A stretch of 64,000 bases of DNA from Brachycybe producta (GCA_036925085.1 JAUPFP010000032.1:1899501-1963500), one strand, 5' to 3'. Positions 1 to 11,614 are shown, counted from the stretch's first letter. Notes: a model not told the origin generated them from the letters alone. A program made the numbers and translations.

Positions 1-195
1 TGTGGCTTGAAAATGTCATTGGTAGAAAAGGTCTTATAACGACCGTATGCGTAAGAACGCCCTCTAGTGGCGAAAATTATCACAATGGCCCGTAAATGTC
101 AAAGGGTTTCTTTCACAGGCAGAACCTACATTTATTTAACGTACAGTACTCCAACGAAAGACACTAAATCATTTGGAAAGAGAGAACAAAAAAGT
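1..195. other. Left-edge spacer
   Basis: No gene, RNA or clear repeat is visible before the minisatellite. A short open frame runs through it into the array, but it has no similarity I recognise and ends in repeat-encoded residues. Confidence 0.5.
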
Positions 196-882
196 GGTTT
201 AGGGCAAATGGTTTTCAGGGCTAATGTCCCTTTAGGGCAAATGTCTCTAGGGCAAATGGTTCTAGGGCAAATATCTCTTTAGGGCAAATGTTTCTTTATG
301 GCAAATGTCCCTTTAGGGCAAATGGTTTTAGGGCAAATGGTTTTAGGGCAAATGGTTTTAGGGCAAATGGTTCTAGGGCAAATGTTCTTTTAGGGCAACT
401 GGCCCTTTAGGGGAAATGGTTTTAGGGGAAATGGCCCTTTAGAGTAAATGGTTTTAGGGCAAATGTCTCTTTAGGGCAAATGGTTTTAGGGCAAATGTCC
501 CTTTAGGGCAAATGGTTTTAGGGCAAATCTCCCTTTAGGGCAAATGTTTCTTTAGGGCAAATCTCCCTTTAGGGCAAATCTCCCTTTAGGGCAAATCTCC
601 TTTTAGGGCAAATATCTCTTTAGGGCAAATATCTCTTTAGGGCAAGTGTTTCTTTAGGGCAAATGTTTCTTTAGGGCAAACGTTTCTTTAGGGCAAACGT
701 TTCTTTAGGGCAAACGTTTCTTTAGGGCAAATGTTTCTTTAGGGCAAATGTCTCTTTAGGGCAAATGTCCCTTTAGGGCAAACGGTTTTAAGGTAAATGT
801 CCCTTTAGGGCGAATGACCCTTTAGGGCAAGCAGATTTAGGGCAAATAGTCTTTTAGGTCAAATGGCTTTAGGGCAAGTGTC
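196..882. repeat. TTTAGGGCAAATG minisatellite
   Basis: About 35-40 imperfect head-to-tail copies of a 13-20 base unit, core TTTAGGGCAAAT followed by a variable spacer (GTCCC, GTTTC, CTCCC, ATCTC or GGTT). The TTTAGGG word resembles a telomere motif, but the spacers and lack of pure heptamer runs argue against telomeric DNA. The array ends about 210 bases upstream of the palmitoyltransferase start codon. A single related word occurs at 20657-20675. Confidence 0.9.
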
Positions 883-1093
883 TATATCCCGTATTTATGT
901 TATGGCTGCTGCTTAATAAAAACTATTTTATCGTTCAATCATCTGTCTCGTCGATTAACGAGGCACACGGCTTCGGATACTCGAAATAATTGTAACGGTT
1001 ATTTTGTTCGACCCTCAAACGGTCACTTTCTTGATTGTGAACGTTATTTTTTTTTGTATTTTTCAGTACCTGTAGCATAGTCGAACGAAGAAG

Positions 1094-4000
1094 ATGAAAC
1101 CGTGTCGTCGTCCTCGTACGAACGGCTTCACCTGTCCACTTCATCCGTTCCAGGTTCTTGTCTGGTTGGTTTTGGTCTTCGTCCAGGCCTGTTTCCTCGG
1201 AGCCATCGTTCCTGCCCTCCCACAGACTTTTGACATTGTCGCTTTCATCGTATCCTTTCTTAATGGAAACGAAAACTATTAAAACGTAATGGTTTAATCG
1301 TCTTTAACTCGTTATATCAAGACAAATGCCGTTATCTTTGTTGTTCATATGGTGTCACACGTTTGCTGCCTACTTATCAATCCGGCCGATGAAAAACTTC
1401 TTATCGATTGGAGTCCTCAGAAACCACTTCCGGACTTTGATCGAAATTCTCATCGGCATGTCATCGAAGACCAATTTTGTAACATCTGTAACATTCTAGT
1501 GTATGTCAGTCGTGTCGGGAAGAAGAAAAAAAACTCCTTAATTAACAGATTTAATGTTGTTATTTTTCAGAGGAAAGCGGACGAAACATTGTAGCAGTTG
1601 TAACAAGTGCGTCGTTGACTTCGACCACCACTGCAAATGGCTGAACACGTGCATTGGCGGACGCAACTATCTGTAAGCGAAGTGGTCGATTTTGTGTCAA
1701 GTTGTTTATGATTAAATGTGAATTGACGGAGCGCTACATTTAATTGCAGTTTTATGCATTAGCTGAGTTTAGCGCCTGTTTGAATTTGAAAATTTACTCT
1801 GCAAGTTGAAAATTTACTCTGCAAGCAGCCGAGAAGGCATGTGGCAGCGGTACGAGAGTTCAATTTGCAGCATGTGAAGTGCAGTGTCGAAACTAGAGGT
1901 GGGACGAATCCTAAATTTTCTCGAATCCAAATCCTGAAAGGTTCTCGAATCTCTTGAATCCTTCATATACGACTCCTATATTATTCATTAAGAAAAGATA
2001 CAAATAAATGAAATAATATTAAATATTAAATTATTATGAATAAAAAAACAGTGTGTAGCACTCAGGGTCGCCGCAAGGTGGCCCCATTGGTGACCTGGAT
2101 ACAACACCGAAATTGCAACAATCGCCGGTTTTTTTTTGTTAGTGAACGCTTCTATTGGACGTCTTGGATTTAAAACTAATTTTACAAAAGTTTTAACAGT
2201 TTTTTTTAGGTTAGGATTCGAAAGATTCGAAAGACGAAACTAGCGCGAAGATTCGTGTTTTCGAATCTCGAATATTTTTCAAGATTCGCGGGATTCGATG
2301 ATTCGAATTCCAATAAACCTACGTTTCTATAAAAATTGAAGTTTTTTCTTGCGGCCCACATAAAGTTAGACCTTGTTTATTTGGCCCGGTGTTAGCCTTT
2401 GAGTTTGACATGCTTAGTTTAGGACAAGAGCCTTTTGTGAGCCGCTTAAAATCAGTCTTCTTTGCGAGTAAACTGTCGCAACCAAGCTCCCGAAAGCATT
2501 TTCGTGGCACTCTGGTTCATCTCAGATTTGCCACAAACCAAACCTAGCAGCTCGACGTTGAACCATTTCAACCGAATGAACTAACTCTGCAATGTGGAGA
2601 CTCCACGCGGTGCTGCATTTTGCAATATCCGCATCCGAAAACCTTTCCGATTTCACTCTTTTGCTTTCTTCAGGTGGTTTTTGGTTTGCCTTTCTTCTGC
2701 TTGGCTCGGGTGCTTCTTTCTTTCTATCGTATCGTGTCTTTGTCCAACGATGTACTTTGTTGATCGTCATTGGTTGCGGCCTTTTGCATCACCTACGAAA
2801 GAAAGTACATTCTAAGTTGCTACTAAGTTTTTTTGTTTTCAAAAGTGCTAGTCGAAGTAAACAATGTTTGTTTCTTTCTTTCGTAGCGTATCATAATTTA
2901 TCGACATCTTCATCAAACGGTGCTAATGTAACAAATTTTATACACAATGGTTTGACGCCTCCCGTTGGTATCGGTGAGAACCCGTAACAATCGGAAGTTG
3001 AGAAGGGTTTTTTTTTTTTGGTGCTTTTTACAGTTTGCCATTTTTCACGTTTTAAAGGTCCGGTGTTGACGTTTCTTGCACCTGTTAACAACGAAGCTTG
3101 GTTGGCTGTCGTGTTTTTAACCGGTGGCTTAATGGTTGTGGCTACCGGTCTCATCGGCCATCTTCTATTTTTTCATGTTTATCTCGGTTTGTAAAATTTC
3201 TAAACTTATTGCAATCTTTTACACAGGTTTTATAGAAAGACGGAAAGGTATCCGGTCCACGCTCAGATCGGCTCGGTCCCACGTGCGGCAGAGGAAACAC
3301 ATGTTTTTCAAATTAGAAAAACTCGGTTGATTTTCAATATGAAGAAACTTTAATTGCACAAAAAGAATGGTTTTACAACGCAGTTTTCGTAAGACAGTTT
3401 TGAATTACGTCCGAAAAATAATGTCCATCATTTTGTCTTCCCGTTTCGGTGATATTCCTTGGCCACGTTGCTCCACCGGACCTGTTTTTTGTGGGCTTAC
3501 CTTAAATTAAATGTCTAAATAAACCACGAAACTTCCAGAAGTTGAAAAGGTCCACTCGCCAGGAAATTCCTATTGTTGGAGAAGAAATATTGGGAAGACC
3601 AATGCAGAATTTCGAGGAGAGGTTGCAAGAAGGGCGTCACATGGTGGACATTTATTTTTCGGATGTAATTCAAAAATGTTCAACAAAAACTGCATTGTAA
3701 AGGTTGAATTATTCCTGCGCATCTGCGGCCGGACTGCTTCCAATAGTTCTTTATCTGAGCAGTTCCTTCGATGCGTATACGTCTGGCAACCAGATTGTGC
3801 AGCCAGCGACTCTGCTGTGCGACCGGTGTTTCTACTGCTCAGAGAGCAGTACAGCCGCAGACGCAGTGGTAAAAGGGTCTTTTTTATCGAGTTTCTTTGT
3901 GCTTGTTGTAGTTGTTTTGTTGGTGTATCTACGTTTCGGAGAATGCAAGTTGGCTCAGGACTGATGATGCGAAACGAACGCGGCTATTGACGCAGAAGAC

Positions 4001-6685
4001 TTCAGACGCGGCCGCAGATGAGCCGGGTGAATCCTAGGGGTGGCAAAACCTACATGTTTTGCGTCTCGTGGGCAAGGAAAAGGAGAGTCTCCGTTCGTTT
4101 CGCATCATCAGTCCTGGTCAACTTGCATTTTCCGACAGAGCCACAGAGTCGCTGGCTGCACACACTGGTTGCCAGATGCATACGCATCGAAGGAATTGCT
4201 CAGGTAAAGAACTATTGAAAGTAGTACGGCCGACAGGACGCAGACGCGCCGGAAGAATCCCACCTTAAAACCGTTCTTTTTGTGTAATTAAATTTTTTTC
4301 ATATTGAAAATTAACTGAGTTTTTATTATTTGAAAAACATTTGTTTCCTCTGCCACACATTGTACATGCGACGCGTGCTCGAAATTTTTCGAAAAACGGT
4401 ATTAGGAAATCAACCATTCGCGAATCTTGAAACTTTTCTGTAAATTTCAGTTTGTCGAGGAATGAGCACGTACCAATTGGTTGTCCAAAGTCGCATGATG
4501 AATGCGAATAACGGCAAGAAATCGACGATACTTTTTTCTAAGTGCAGTTCGACGAACATTTTAAAATATTGCTCAAACAAAGAATTACACAAAGTTCCGG
4601 TAAAAGGTTCTATTTTTTTTGGATTTCTCGTATTTTTTTTCATATTTTCGTATATATATTTTTATATTCAGAAAAATCAAGTTCTGCCTTCAGTTATGGA
4701 ACCGGAAGTAACGATCCATCGTTGGAGACCATCCATTCAACTGTCGTCGACAGAGGTGCGTCCGAGTGGCAGGTTGACGTTGAGCAAGAAATCATCGATA
4801 CGGGCAAACGATTCGATCGAATCGCGTGCGAAGGAGGAACAAAACGGTGACAGACCTAGATCGTCGCCGAGCACCCAGCGGAACTCGGATGCTTCTGGTT
4901 TGAGCGATGTAAACGATGTCGTTGATTGCGATGACTCACTTCGGGGTGATTTAACCGTAACTAAAGGTCAGTTTATGATTTTGTTGATAATATTTCTTTT
5001 TATTTTTTCCATGTCTTAAGGTGGATCTACCAATATTTATTTTGCTTCTGTCCCACCAGATGGCGCCACTGCAGTGGCTAATGCTGTATGCCATAGACGT
5101 TTTTTGCAAAATTTGGATGCGAAAACATAAAGCGAACATTTTATCGAAACAACATTGTGAAAAAATTCAAATTGTTTTCAAAACTAGAATGATAAAAGAT
5201 TATGTTAAGAAACTTTAGAAGTGCCACGGACGTCAATGGGGTGATATATCGGCCAACATAGATATCGGCCGTTATAGGGGCGCGGACATCGTTAAAACAA
5301 TTATTGTTTGCGAAAAAATGTTTTAAAAAATATTTCTAACAATTATATATATATATTGAACCAGGTCTGTGTGGGTGTGTGTGTGTAACATCGGAATTTA
5401 TATAAATTTAAATTAATGAACCACTTTTTTTTCTTAAGGTCAAGTATATGTTGCACACTCCCAATCCAAGAACCCCATGATATTAAATTACAGGAGGGAA
5501 AAGGTTGGAAAGTGTAGAAGGGGGGGGGAGAGACAGAAACGTGGAGGGGAGGAAAAAAGTGGGAGGGTTGACTGAAATTGAAATGAAAGGAGTAAAAAAA
5601 GGAAAAAAAAAAGACGCACATGCTTACACCAGAGAAAATGAAAAACTCATTTTCTCTTTCAAATATAAAAAGGGGAGGGGATAATAGTAGCAAAATTAAA
5701 CCAGAGTTTATCACGGGCAATTGTGCCCAGCATTAGAATTTCTTTTGCTCCGCCCTTTTATGAACGTCATCAATTTCTAATTGGGTTTGTTACTTGGTGT
5801 GACGTCATAAAAACTACTTTCGACCTTTTTGAAACTGTCATAAAAAGTTTATTTTGAAAGATATCATCATGAAAAAAAACTTTTAGCATTATCACCGACT
5901 ATTCTAGTTTCTAAAACACTTTGAATTTTTTTCGTAATGTTTCTCCTGAAAAACGTTCACTTGAAAAATAGAAATTTTCTCAAAGTGCAGGGTGAGGGAG
6001 AAGAGACTTTCCTATAGAAGATAATAGCCACTGCAGTGGCGCCATCTGGGAGGACACAGGCAAAATGAATATTCAGCCACCTTAAGGACACGAATATTTT
6101 GATTTTTTTTTTTCAGATAATTCGTCATCGTATAATTTGAGGTCATTGCAGTCGAAGTGTCTTTCGGAAGCAGCTTCTATACAGAGTTTAAAAAAGGTCA
6201 ATTCTGTCAAAGAAGTTGGTTGTGACAGTGAATCACGAGTACCTTCTGTCGATCAATCGGAAGAAACGGAAGATATTCGTCGCAGGCCGGTCACTGTCTG
6301 TTGGGACGAAGTAAATAACAGTGCATCGGATACTTTTGTCGTTCGAGATAATATTTCGAATAGACGTATGTCCTTGCAAATTACAAAGGGCACATCGGTA
6401 TCTGTTTCGAACGAAGAGACGCCCGACGATGCTAGATATTGGGCAAAAAGAAAAGTTGTCACAGACGAAAATTGTGCGGATTCAAAGGCTGTTCGTAAGA
6501 GTTCTTTAATTCGCACCGAGTCTGTCTCCGATGATTTCAAGGAACCGGTTGTTCGTGATTATCGTGTAATTCAGCACGGTCAATATAATTCAATACATGT
6601 TAGACCGACCATTGGATACTCTAAAGAGAACTCAAATTTATCGAAATACAATGATGCTTTGTATTTTCAAGAAGTTCTGCTTTGA
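1094..6685 (+). CDS. ZDHHC1: DHHC palmitoyltransferase, ZDHHC1/11 type, 9 exons
   Basis: Predicted integral membrane S-acyltransferase that moves palmitate from acyl-CoA to protein cysteines. Exons: 1094-1249, 1322-1500, 1571-1672, 2674-2804, 2887-2973, 3034-3186, 4451-4599, 4672-4966, 6117-6685; all borders are GT-AG, phases agree, and the total of 1821 nt gives 606 aa plus stop. Residues 1-110 align with ZDHHC1 around the RRNG..PPHP-like start, two membrane segments (about 20-45 and 53-71) and an NPAD motif. The cysteine-rich domain covers about 98-145 with the catalytic motif D130-H131-H132-C133. Two more membrane segments lie near 147-175 and 240-268. The family TTxE motif reads STYQ at 275-278, so its Glu is replaced. 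A long Ser-rich, charged cytosolic tail (about 285-606) follows. The ATG fits the N-terminal alignment, but human ZDHHC1 has about 30 more residues upstream; a pyrimidine-rich AG at 1063-1072 could end a 5' leader intron. The least certain borders are the exon 4 donor (2805) and the exon 1 donor. Confidence 0.92.
1783..1893 (+). mobile_element. Family C MITE fragment
   Basis: Terminal part of a recurrent element: TTGAATTTGAAAA, then ACTCTGCAAGCAGCC, then GGCAGCGG..ACGAGAGTTC (elsewhere GGCAGAGGGACAAGAGTCC). The first 15 bases or so are duplicated. A family B element follows directly. Lies in intron 3 of the palmitoyltransferase gene. Confidence 0.7.
1894..2310 (+). mobile_element. Family B hAT-like MITE
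   Basis: Begins TAGAGGTGGGACGAATCC and carries the family interior: ATATTATTCATTAAGAAAAG, a CAGTGTGTAGCACTCAGGGTC block, the ACAACACCGAAATTGCAACA block, and GATTCGAAAGATTCG toward the end. The 3' terminus has decayed. In intron 3. Confidence 0.8.
3230..4370. mobile_element. Nested inverted-repeat element in intron 6
   Basis: Outer arms at about 3285-3380 and 4264-4365 are imperfect reverse complements (GGCAGAGGAAACA, TTTTCAATATGAA and CACAAAAAGAA words). An inner inverted repeat pairs about 3730-3975 with 4075-4210 (TTCCTTCGATGCGTAT, GTGCAGCCAGCGACTCTG and CTGATGATGCGAAACGAACG words). It accounts for most of the 1264-base intron. The open frames in it read through the arms and are not convincing exons. 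Confidence 0.75.
5019..6090. mobile_element. Family F MITE, composite
   Basis: Ends are inverted: AAGGTGG..ATTTATTTTGC..CCAGATGGCGCCACTGCAGTGG on the left and CCACTGCAGTGGCGCCATCTGG..GCAAAATGAATATTCAGCCACCTT on the right. The middle (about 5347-5812) is an unrelated insertion matching the 11.1-kb Helitron-like copy and half of a family E element. It occupies intron 8 of the palmitoyltransferase gene. Confidence 0.8.
5347..5812 (+). mobile_element. Helitron-like 5' part fused to family E half
   Basis: Aligns with 11118-11530: TATATA run, GTCTGTGTG repeat, AACATCGGAATTTATATAA, then CAATCCAAGAACCCCATG, GGTTGGAAAGTGTAGAAGGG and GCAATTGTGCCCAGCATTAG, ending in CTCCGCCCTTTTATGA..TGACGTCATAAAA. Unlike 11.1 kb it lacks the terminal hairpin and CTAG end, so it is 3'-incomplete. 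Confidence 0.65.
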
Positions 6686-6789
6686 ATATTCTCGAATATT
6701 TATCATTTAGATCGGGAAAGGGGGGGGGGGTGGAGATAGAGAGAAGAAGTTTTCTTAAACATTACTCACATAAAACTAGTTTAGTGATT

Positions 6790-6795
6790 AATAAA
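6790..6795 (+). promoter_or_regulatory. Poly(A) signal for the palmitoyltransferase
   Basis: AATAAA 105 bases after the stop codon, the first canonical signal downstream. The family B insertion begins 23 bases further on. Confidence 0.55.
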
Positions 6796-6817
6796 GAGCC
6801 TTAGACATGGTTTATAC

Positions 6818-7033
6818 TAGAGGTGGGATGAATCCCAAATTTTCTCGAATCCGTATTCGAAAGGGCTCTCGAATCTCTCGAATTCTTCAAAATAAGAATC
6901 CTATATTATTAAGAAGATACAAATAAATGAAATATTAAATTATTAATAATAAAAAAACAGTGTGGCACTCAATTCGTGTTTTTGAATCTCGAGTATTTTT
7001 CAAGATTCGTGGGATTCGAATGTCCCATCTCTA
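6818..7033 (+). mobile_element. Family B hAT-like MITE with perfect target duplication
   Basis: Runs from TAGAGGTGGGATGAATCC to GAATGTCCCATCTCTA and is flanked by an exact 8-base direct repeat GTTTATAC (6810-6817 and 7034-7041). Eight-base duplications are the hallmark of hAT transposition. Internally shortened compared with the copy at 1894. It has landed on the edge of another element that begins TTTATACTCTCCA. Confidence 0.88.
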
Positions 7034-7386
7034 GTTTATACTCTCCAGCTACGCGGCAAAGCAGCCTTCGAAGCTTCAAAAAAAATTAACGACAGATTTT
7101 AGCCTTCGCCAAGACCATGAGGTTGGCTTTGAAATTGTTTAACTTTTCAAAGCTTAGCAATTCAAAGCACCAATCACGAAACAGATACACAAATGGGATG
7201 AACAAGTCAATTTCTTTATTTCAGAAGGGAAAGGGTTCTATTGTTTTATAGATAAAAGTTATAAAATATCATAAACCTTGCAAGACCACATGTTTGTATG
7301 AACAAGCTAAGCTTTGGAAAGCTAATTTTTTAGCAGTTTAGGAGCTTCAAAACTCGCAAATCTTAGCAAAGTTTGGAGTATAAATC
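7034..7386. mobile_element. Short TIR element
   Basis: Starts TTTATACTCTCCA and ends TTTGGAGTATAAAT, giving imperfect terminal inverted repeats of about 12 bases. Interior has CTTCGAAGCTTC and TTTGGAAAGCTAA words in opposite orientations. No coding potential. Confidence 0.5.
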
Positions 7387-9035
7387 TACCATTTGGATAA
7401 TGAGTATTCATGTACTACATGCATAGCACAGCCTAATATCTAAAACATAGGCCCTTTGCTTTAATTTCTTGGACCTTTGTTGCTTCGGAAGATTGCAAAG
7501 GGACTGTAAGATACTGCAGCCAGTATAGGCTTGTAAAAGCGGGGAAACTGTGAAAGAGGTTGAAAGTGGTTATTGTTTATGAGTAAAGATGTAGAATTGT
7601 AGGTGTGTTCTTTTTTTAGAGCACTCTGCAATACACTTGCTATTAAGAGCCTAGATTTAATTTAAAATTTTTCCGAATGTATGCGCTACGATTGTTTTTG
7701 GTATAAAAAAATGGGTTTTATCCATGTATGAAGTCACATAAAATAATGAAAAAATAATTGTGCGTGCGAAGCTTATAAAAAACAATCAGCGTGAAGCCAA
7801 TACAGTAATGCAAGCGCTAATTATTTTTTATTGTTCTAAGTCGTTTTTATCGAGAGCTCTTCAAATTTTTAAGGGGAGGGTTTTTTGGATCTATGGGATT
7901 TAACATGGAGTTAAAAAAAATGTACGATTTTAAACATTATTTAAAAATGGAAGGACCTTTTCAAAATTTCTATAAAGGGATCACTTAATGAACAATACTT
8001 TCTATTGCATTTTGTGCTTTAATGTATCTTCGTTGAACGATTGCGAGACTATTTCTTGAAATGTTAGTAACACCATATAGTAACACTCGTACGTCTCATT
8101 GAAAAGAACAAGATGGAGGTGTATCTAGGTTCTTAGGTGTATTACCCTGCATTTAACAACTTTGATTGTTAAAGATTTGTAACAGTAGAGCACCTGTTAC
8201 GGGACTCAAGTCTAGATCCTTTTAGTTTGGGGCGAATACCACCTTACGCTGAGGGTGATTCCAAATGGTGCCAGGGTCGTTCCCTTTGGTATTTCCTGCG
8301 AATGCAATTGTGGAGAAGAGTATGAATGAAGACAGGCGAGACGAATGCAGATTGTCGAGTTACGTATTTAATGCACACAACCATTGAAATTACATTAAAC
8401 AGAGAAGAATTACGACTATGGCATTGCTTAGCCACCAGACCATTGAATGAGTTATTTCATATTTCGATATCAGAGAATGGACCTCGAATCAATCAAGACA
8501 CGGACCTTTATACTTAGCGCCTTTGTGCACCTACACAGGTGCGCCCATGCCCAAGGGACCGTGCATCGATTCGTATCCATCCGCCGATACCGTTACCAGG
8601 ATGTGGCTTTGATACTTTGGGGGGGGGTCTTGTAGTTTAACGAAAGGGGTGGAATGCGGCACTTGGGGTACAAGGAACCCTAAGGCTATGGTAATACAGT
8701 GAAGACGAAATACAGGGTGTTACAGATTCTTGCCCCAAATCGAAAAACCAATTTTCGAGCGGTTTAGCGTTACCACATGGTTGCATGTGATTCGAGCAAC
8801 TTCATAATCACCGAAATGACCCGTGTCGCGTGTAATACTCAATGCTTCTAAGCTCTTAGTTAATTTATCTTCGTGATTGAATATAACCTCTTATCACTTT
8901 TATGACGTTTTTTACATTTGTATTAGAATAGGAATGCATTTTTTTGTAAGACAAACTCAATTGCTTTTGCCAAAAGCAAACACATTGTAATATGTGTTAA
9001 TTTGTATTTTATAAAAAAAAAAATTGAACATTGTT
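7387..9035. other. Spacer without recognised gene
   Basis: AT-rich. Short frames around 8244-8635 overlap on both strands and have no recognisable similarity or splice context. The 8210-8700 stretch is less AT-rich than its surroundings, but I cannot assign it a function. Confidence 0.4.
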
Positions 9036-9324
9036 AGGGCTGGCGATATTTTTGAAAAAATCGAAATCGGTCCGATATTTAAAAAGAAATCGATTTTTAA
9101 TTATATATCGAAAAAATTAAAAAAAAATCGAAACACCGAAAAGAATCGAAATTTCTTAAAAAAAAATCGAAAATTACAGAAAAAATCGAAAATTACAGAA
9201 AAAAAAATGTCAAAGATGTAGAGCAGTTTTTATTTCGTTTTTAATATAAAGTTAACTGGAAATATTGTAGGCCTATTAATATTTATTACTCTTTTTATTA
9301 TCATTGTTCGAGAACTCAGTTCAA

Positions 9325-9893
9325 CGCTTGGTGGGACGAATCCTAAATTTTCTCGAATCCGAATCCTAAACGGTTCTTGAATCTTCCGAATGTCGAATCC
9401 TTCATATAAGGATCCTATATTATTATTCATTAAGAAAAGATACAAATAAATGAAATAATATTGAATGTTAAATTATTAATAATAAAAAACACAGTGTGGC
9501 ACTCAGGGTCGCCACAAGGTGATCCATTGGTGATCTCCGGGTACAACACCGAAATTGCAACAATCGCCGGTTTTTTTTTGGTTAGTCCACGCTTCCATTG
9601 GACGTTTTAACTCAATTGACGTCCAATAGAAGCATTCACTAACGAAAAAAAACCTGGCGATTGTTGCAATTTCGGTGTGGTATCCGGAGATTACCAGTAC
9701 CACCTTGTGGCGACCCCGAGTGCCACACTTGTTTTTTATTATTAATAATTAAATATTTAATATTATTTCATTTATTTGTATCTTCTTAATGAATAATATT
9801 GGATTCTTATATGAAGGATTCGAGAAATTCAAGGGATTCGAGAACCTTTTAGGATTCGAGAAAATTTAGGATTCGTCTGACCTCTAATTAAAA
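9325..9893. mobile_element. Head-to-head family B palindrome
   Basis: Two partial family B copies meet near 9600-9610 in opposite orientations. Both halves carry the ATATTATTC..TTAAGAA, AACACCGAAATTGCAACA and GAATCCTAAA words as mirror images, and the outer ends read GGTGGGACGAATCC and GGATTCGTCTGACCTC. Nested in the AGGGCTGGC element. Confidence 0.75.
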
Positions 9894-9904
9894 CTATTGG
9901 CCAT

Positions 9905-10530
9905 TCAAACATTTTTCGATTTTTTTTTTTCGGATTTTCAATTTTTTCGATTTTTTTTTTCGGATTTTCAATTTTTTTGATTTTTTTTCTTCGGATTTTC
10001 AATTTTTTTAATTTTTTTTTTTCGGATTTTCAATTTTTTCGATTTTTTTTTTTCGGATTTTCAATTTTTTTGATTTTTTTTTTTCGGATTTTCAATTTTT
10101 TTGATTTTTTTTTTTTCGGATTTTCAATTTTTTCGATTTTTTTTTTTCGGATTTTCAATTTTTTCGATTTTTTTTTTCGGATTTTCAATTTTTTCGATTT
10201 TTTTTTTTTTCGGATTTTCAATTTTTTCGATTTTTTTTCTTCGGATTTTCAATTTTTTTGATTTTTTTTCGGATTTTCAATGTTTTCGATTTTTTTCTTC
10301 TGATTTTTAATTTTTTCGATTTTTTTCTGATTTTTAATTTTTTCGATTTTTTTCTGATTTTTAATTTTTTCGATTTTTTTCTGATTTTTAATTTTTTCGA
10401 TTTTTTTTTTTAGGATTTTTAATTTTTTCGATTTTTTTCTGATTTTTAATTTTTTCGATTTTTTTTTTTAGGATTTTCAATTTTTTCGATTTTTTTCTTT
10501 CGGATTTTCAACTTTTTCGATTTTTTCATA
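9905..10530. repeat. TCGATTTTTTTTCGGATTTTCAAT array
   Basis: About 20 copies of a roughly 30-base unit made of TTTTTTCGATTTTTTTT plus CGGATTTTCAA or CTGATTTTTAA. Inverse words (AAAAAATCGAAA) lie at the element's other end, so the array probably grew from a subterminal repeat. The Phe-rich and Lys-rich frames through it are artefacts of the repeat. Confidence 0.85.
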
Positions 10531-10588
10531 TATCGAGTACACTATGTTTTTAAAAATATCGAAATATCGAAAAAATGTTGCCAGCCCT

Positions 10589-11117
10589 AAACATTGTAAT
10601 GGTATTTAAGAAATGTTAATTATCATGTAGAATTTTGTTTAAATTGTTTTCTTCTTGAATTTCAATTACGGAACTGTTAATTCTCTTAGCACTATTTCAT
10701 GTTTAACGTTATTCTTTACTTGAGAATTTTGTTTTTCTCGCTAAATGACATTTAACTTTAATTATATTAAGGAGAAAACATTGAAGCAAACAGTCATATT
10801 TATTTATTTATATAATTATGTTTAATTGTACGGAATGTACAATTTGTGTGATAAACAGGGCAAGGAGGTTCATGTAAATGCATGTTTAGTATTCTGGCTC
10901 AGAATTCATGCTAAATGAGATAGGAACATGATTCATATCATGCTGAAGCTAAATATATAAATTTTATATAATGCATGTTTTTGCATATATTGTGATTTTT
11001 TTTTCAAAGCATGCATATTTTGCCAAAATTGGCAAAAAAAAGTGCATAAATTGTAATTTTTGCAATTTTTTCAAAAAAAAAAATAGGTCTCTTAACTTTT
11101 CTGACTTCGTGAAAATT
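10589..11117. other. AT-rich spacer
   Basis: No gene or named repeat seen. Scattered small inverted words (CATGCATATTTTGCC and similar) only. Confidence 0.4.
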
Positions 11118-11614
11118 GTGGAAATATTATATATATTAAGCGAGGTCTGTGTGTGTGTGTAACATCGGAATTTATATAAATTTAAGTGAATGAACCGCTT
11201 TTTTTTCAAGGTCAACAATATGTTGCACACTCCCCATCCAAGAACCCCATGATATTAAATAGGAGAGGGGGAAAAGGTTGGAAAGTGTAGAAGGGGGGAG
11301 AGGGAAACTGAAATTGAAATGAAAGGAGTAAAAAAAGGAACAAACAACGTGCATGCGCACACCATGAATAACTCATTTTCTCTTTCAAATATAAAAAGGG
11401 GAGGGATAATAGCAAAATTAAACTAGTTTATCACAGGCAATTGTGCCCAGCATTAGAATTTCTTTTGCTCAGCCCTTTTATGAACGTCATCAATTTCTAA
11501 TTGGTTTGTTACTTGGTCTGACGTCATAAAAGGCAGGAGGAAAAGAAATTCTAATGCAGGGCACAATTGCCTGTGAATTTTGCTCCCGTCATTTATGACG
11601 GGTTACCCCACTAG
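11118..11614 (+). mobile_element. Helitron-like non-autonomous element
   Basis: The 3' end has the Helitron layout: a perfect stem with CCCGTCAT and ATGACGGG arms (11585-11602), nine bases, then CTAG at 11611-11614 followed by T. The 5' side has a TATATATTAAG run and a TCTGTGTGTG tract. No Rep/helicase gene is present. The same 3' end appears inverted at 31865. About 11466-11530 is half a family E element carried inside. Confidence 0.72.

Larger units (their letters stand above)
9036..10588. mobile_element. AGGGCTGGCGATATTTTT element with internal array
   Basis: Ends are inverted: AGGGCTGGCGATATTTTT at 9036 and CGAAAAAATGTTGCCAGCCCT ending at 10588 (the shared core is AGGGCTGGC). ACATTGT occurs just outside both ends (9028-9034 and 10591-10597), a possible target duplication with slight drift. 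The interior holds an inserted family B palindrome (9325-9893) and a long simple array (9905-10530). Confidence 0.75.

Noticed and set aside
196-882. True telomere or subtelomere boundary
   Set aside because: Units are spaced and variable instead of pure heptamers, and genes continue directly on the right.
3704-3990. Extra palmitoyltransferase exon between exons 6 and 7
   Set aside because: The frame lies in an inverted-repeat element, and joining exon 6 directly to exon 7 restores the family's alignment and phase.
8244-8635. A small gene in the less AT-rich stretch
   Set aside because: Overlapping short frames on both strands, no recognisable product and no supporting splice or poly(A) context.
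9977-10310. Phe-rich or Lys-rich proteins
   Set aside because: Translations of the T-rich array in both directions; no start, splice or conservation evidence.
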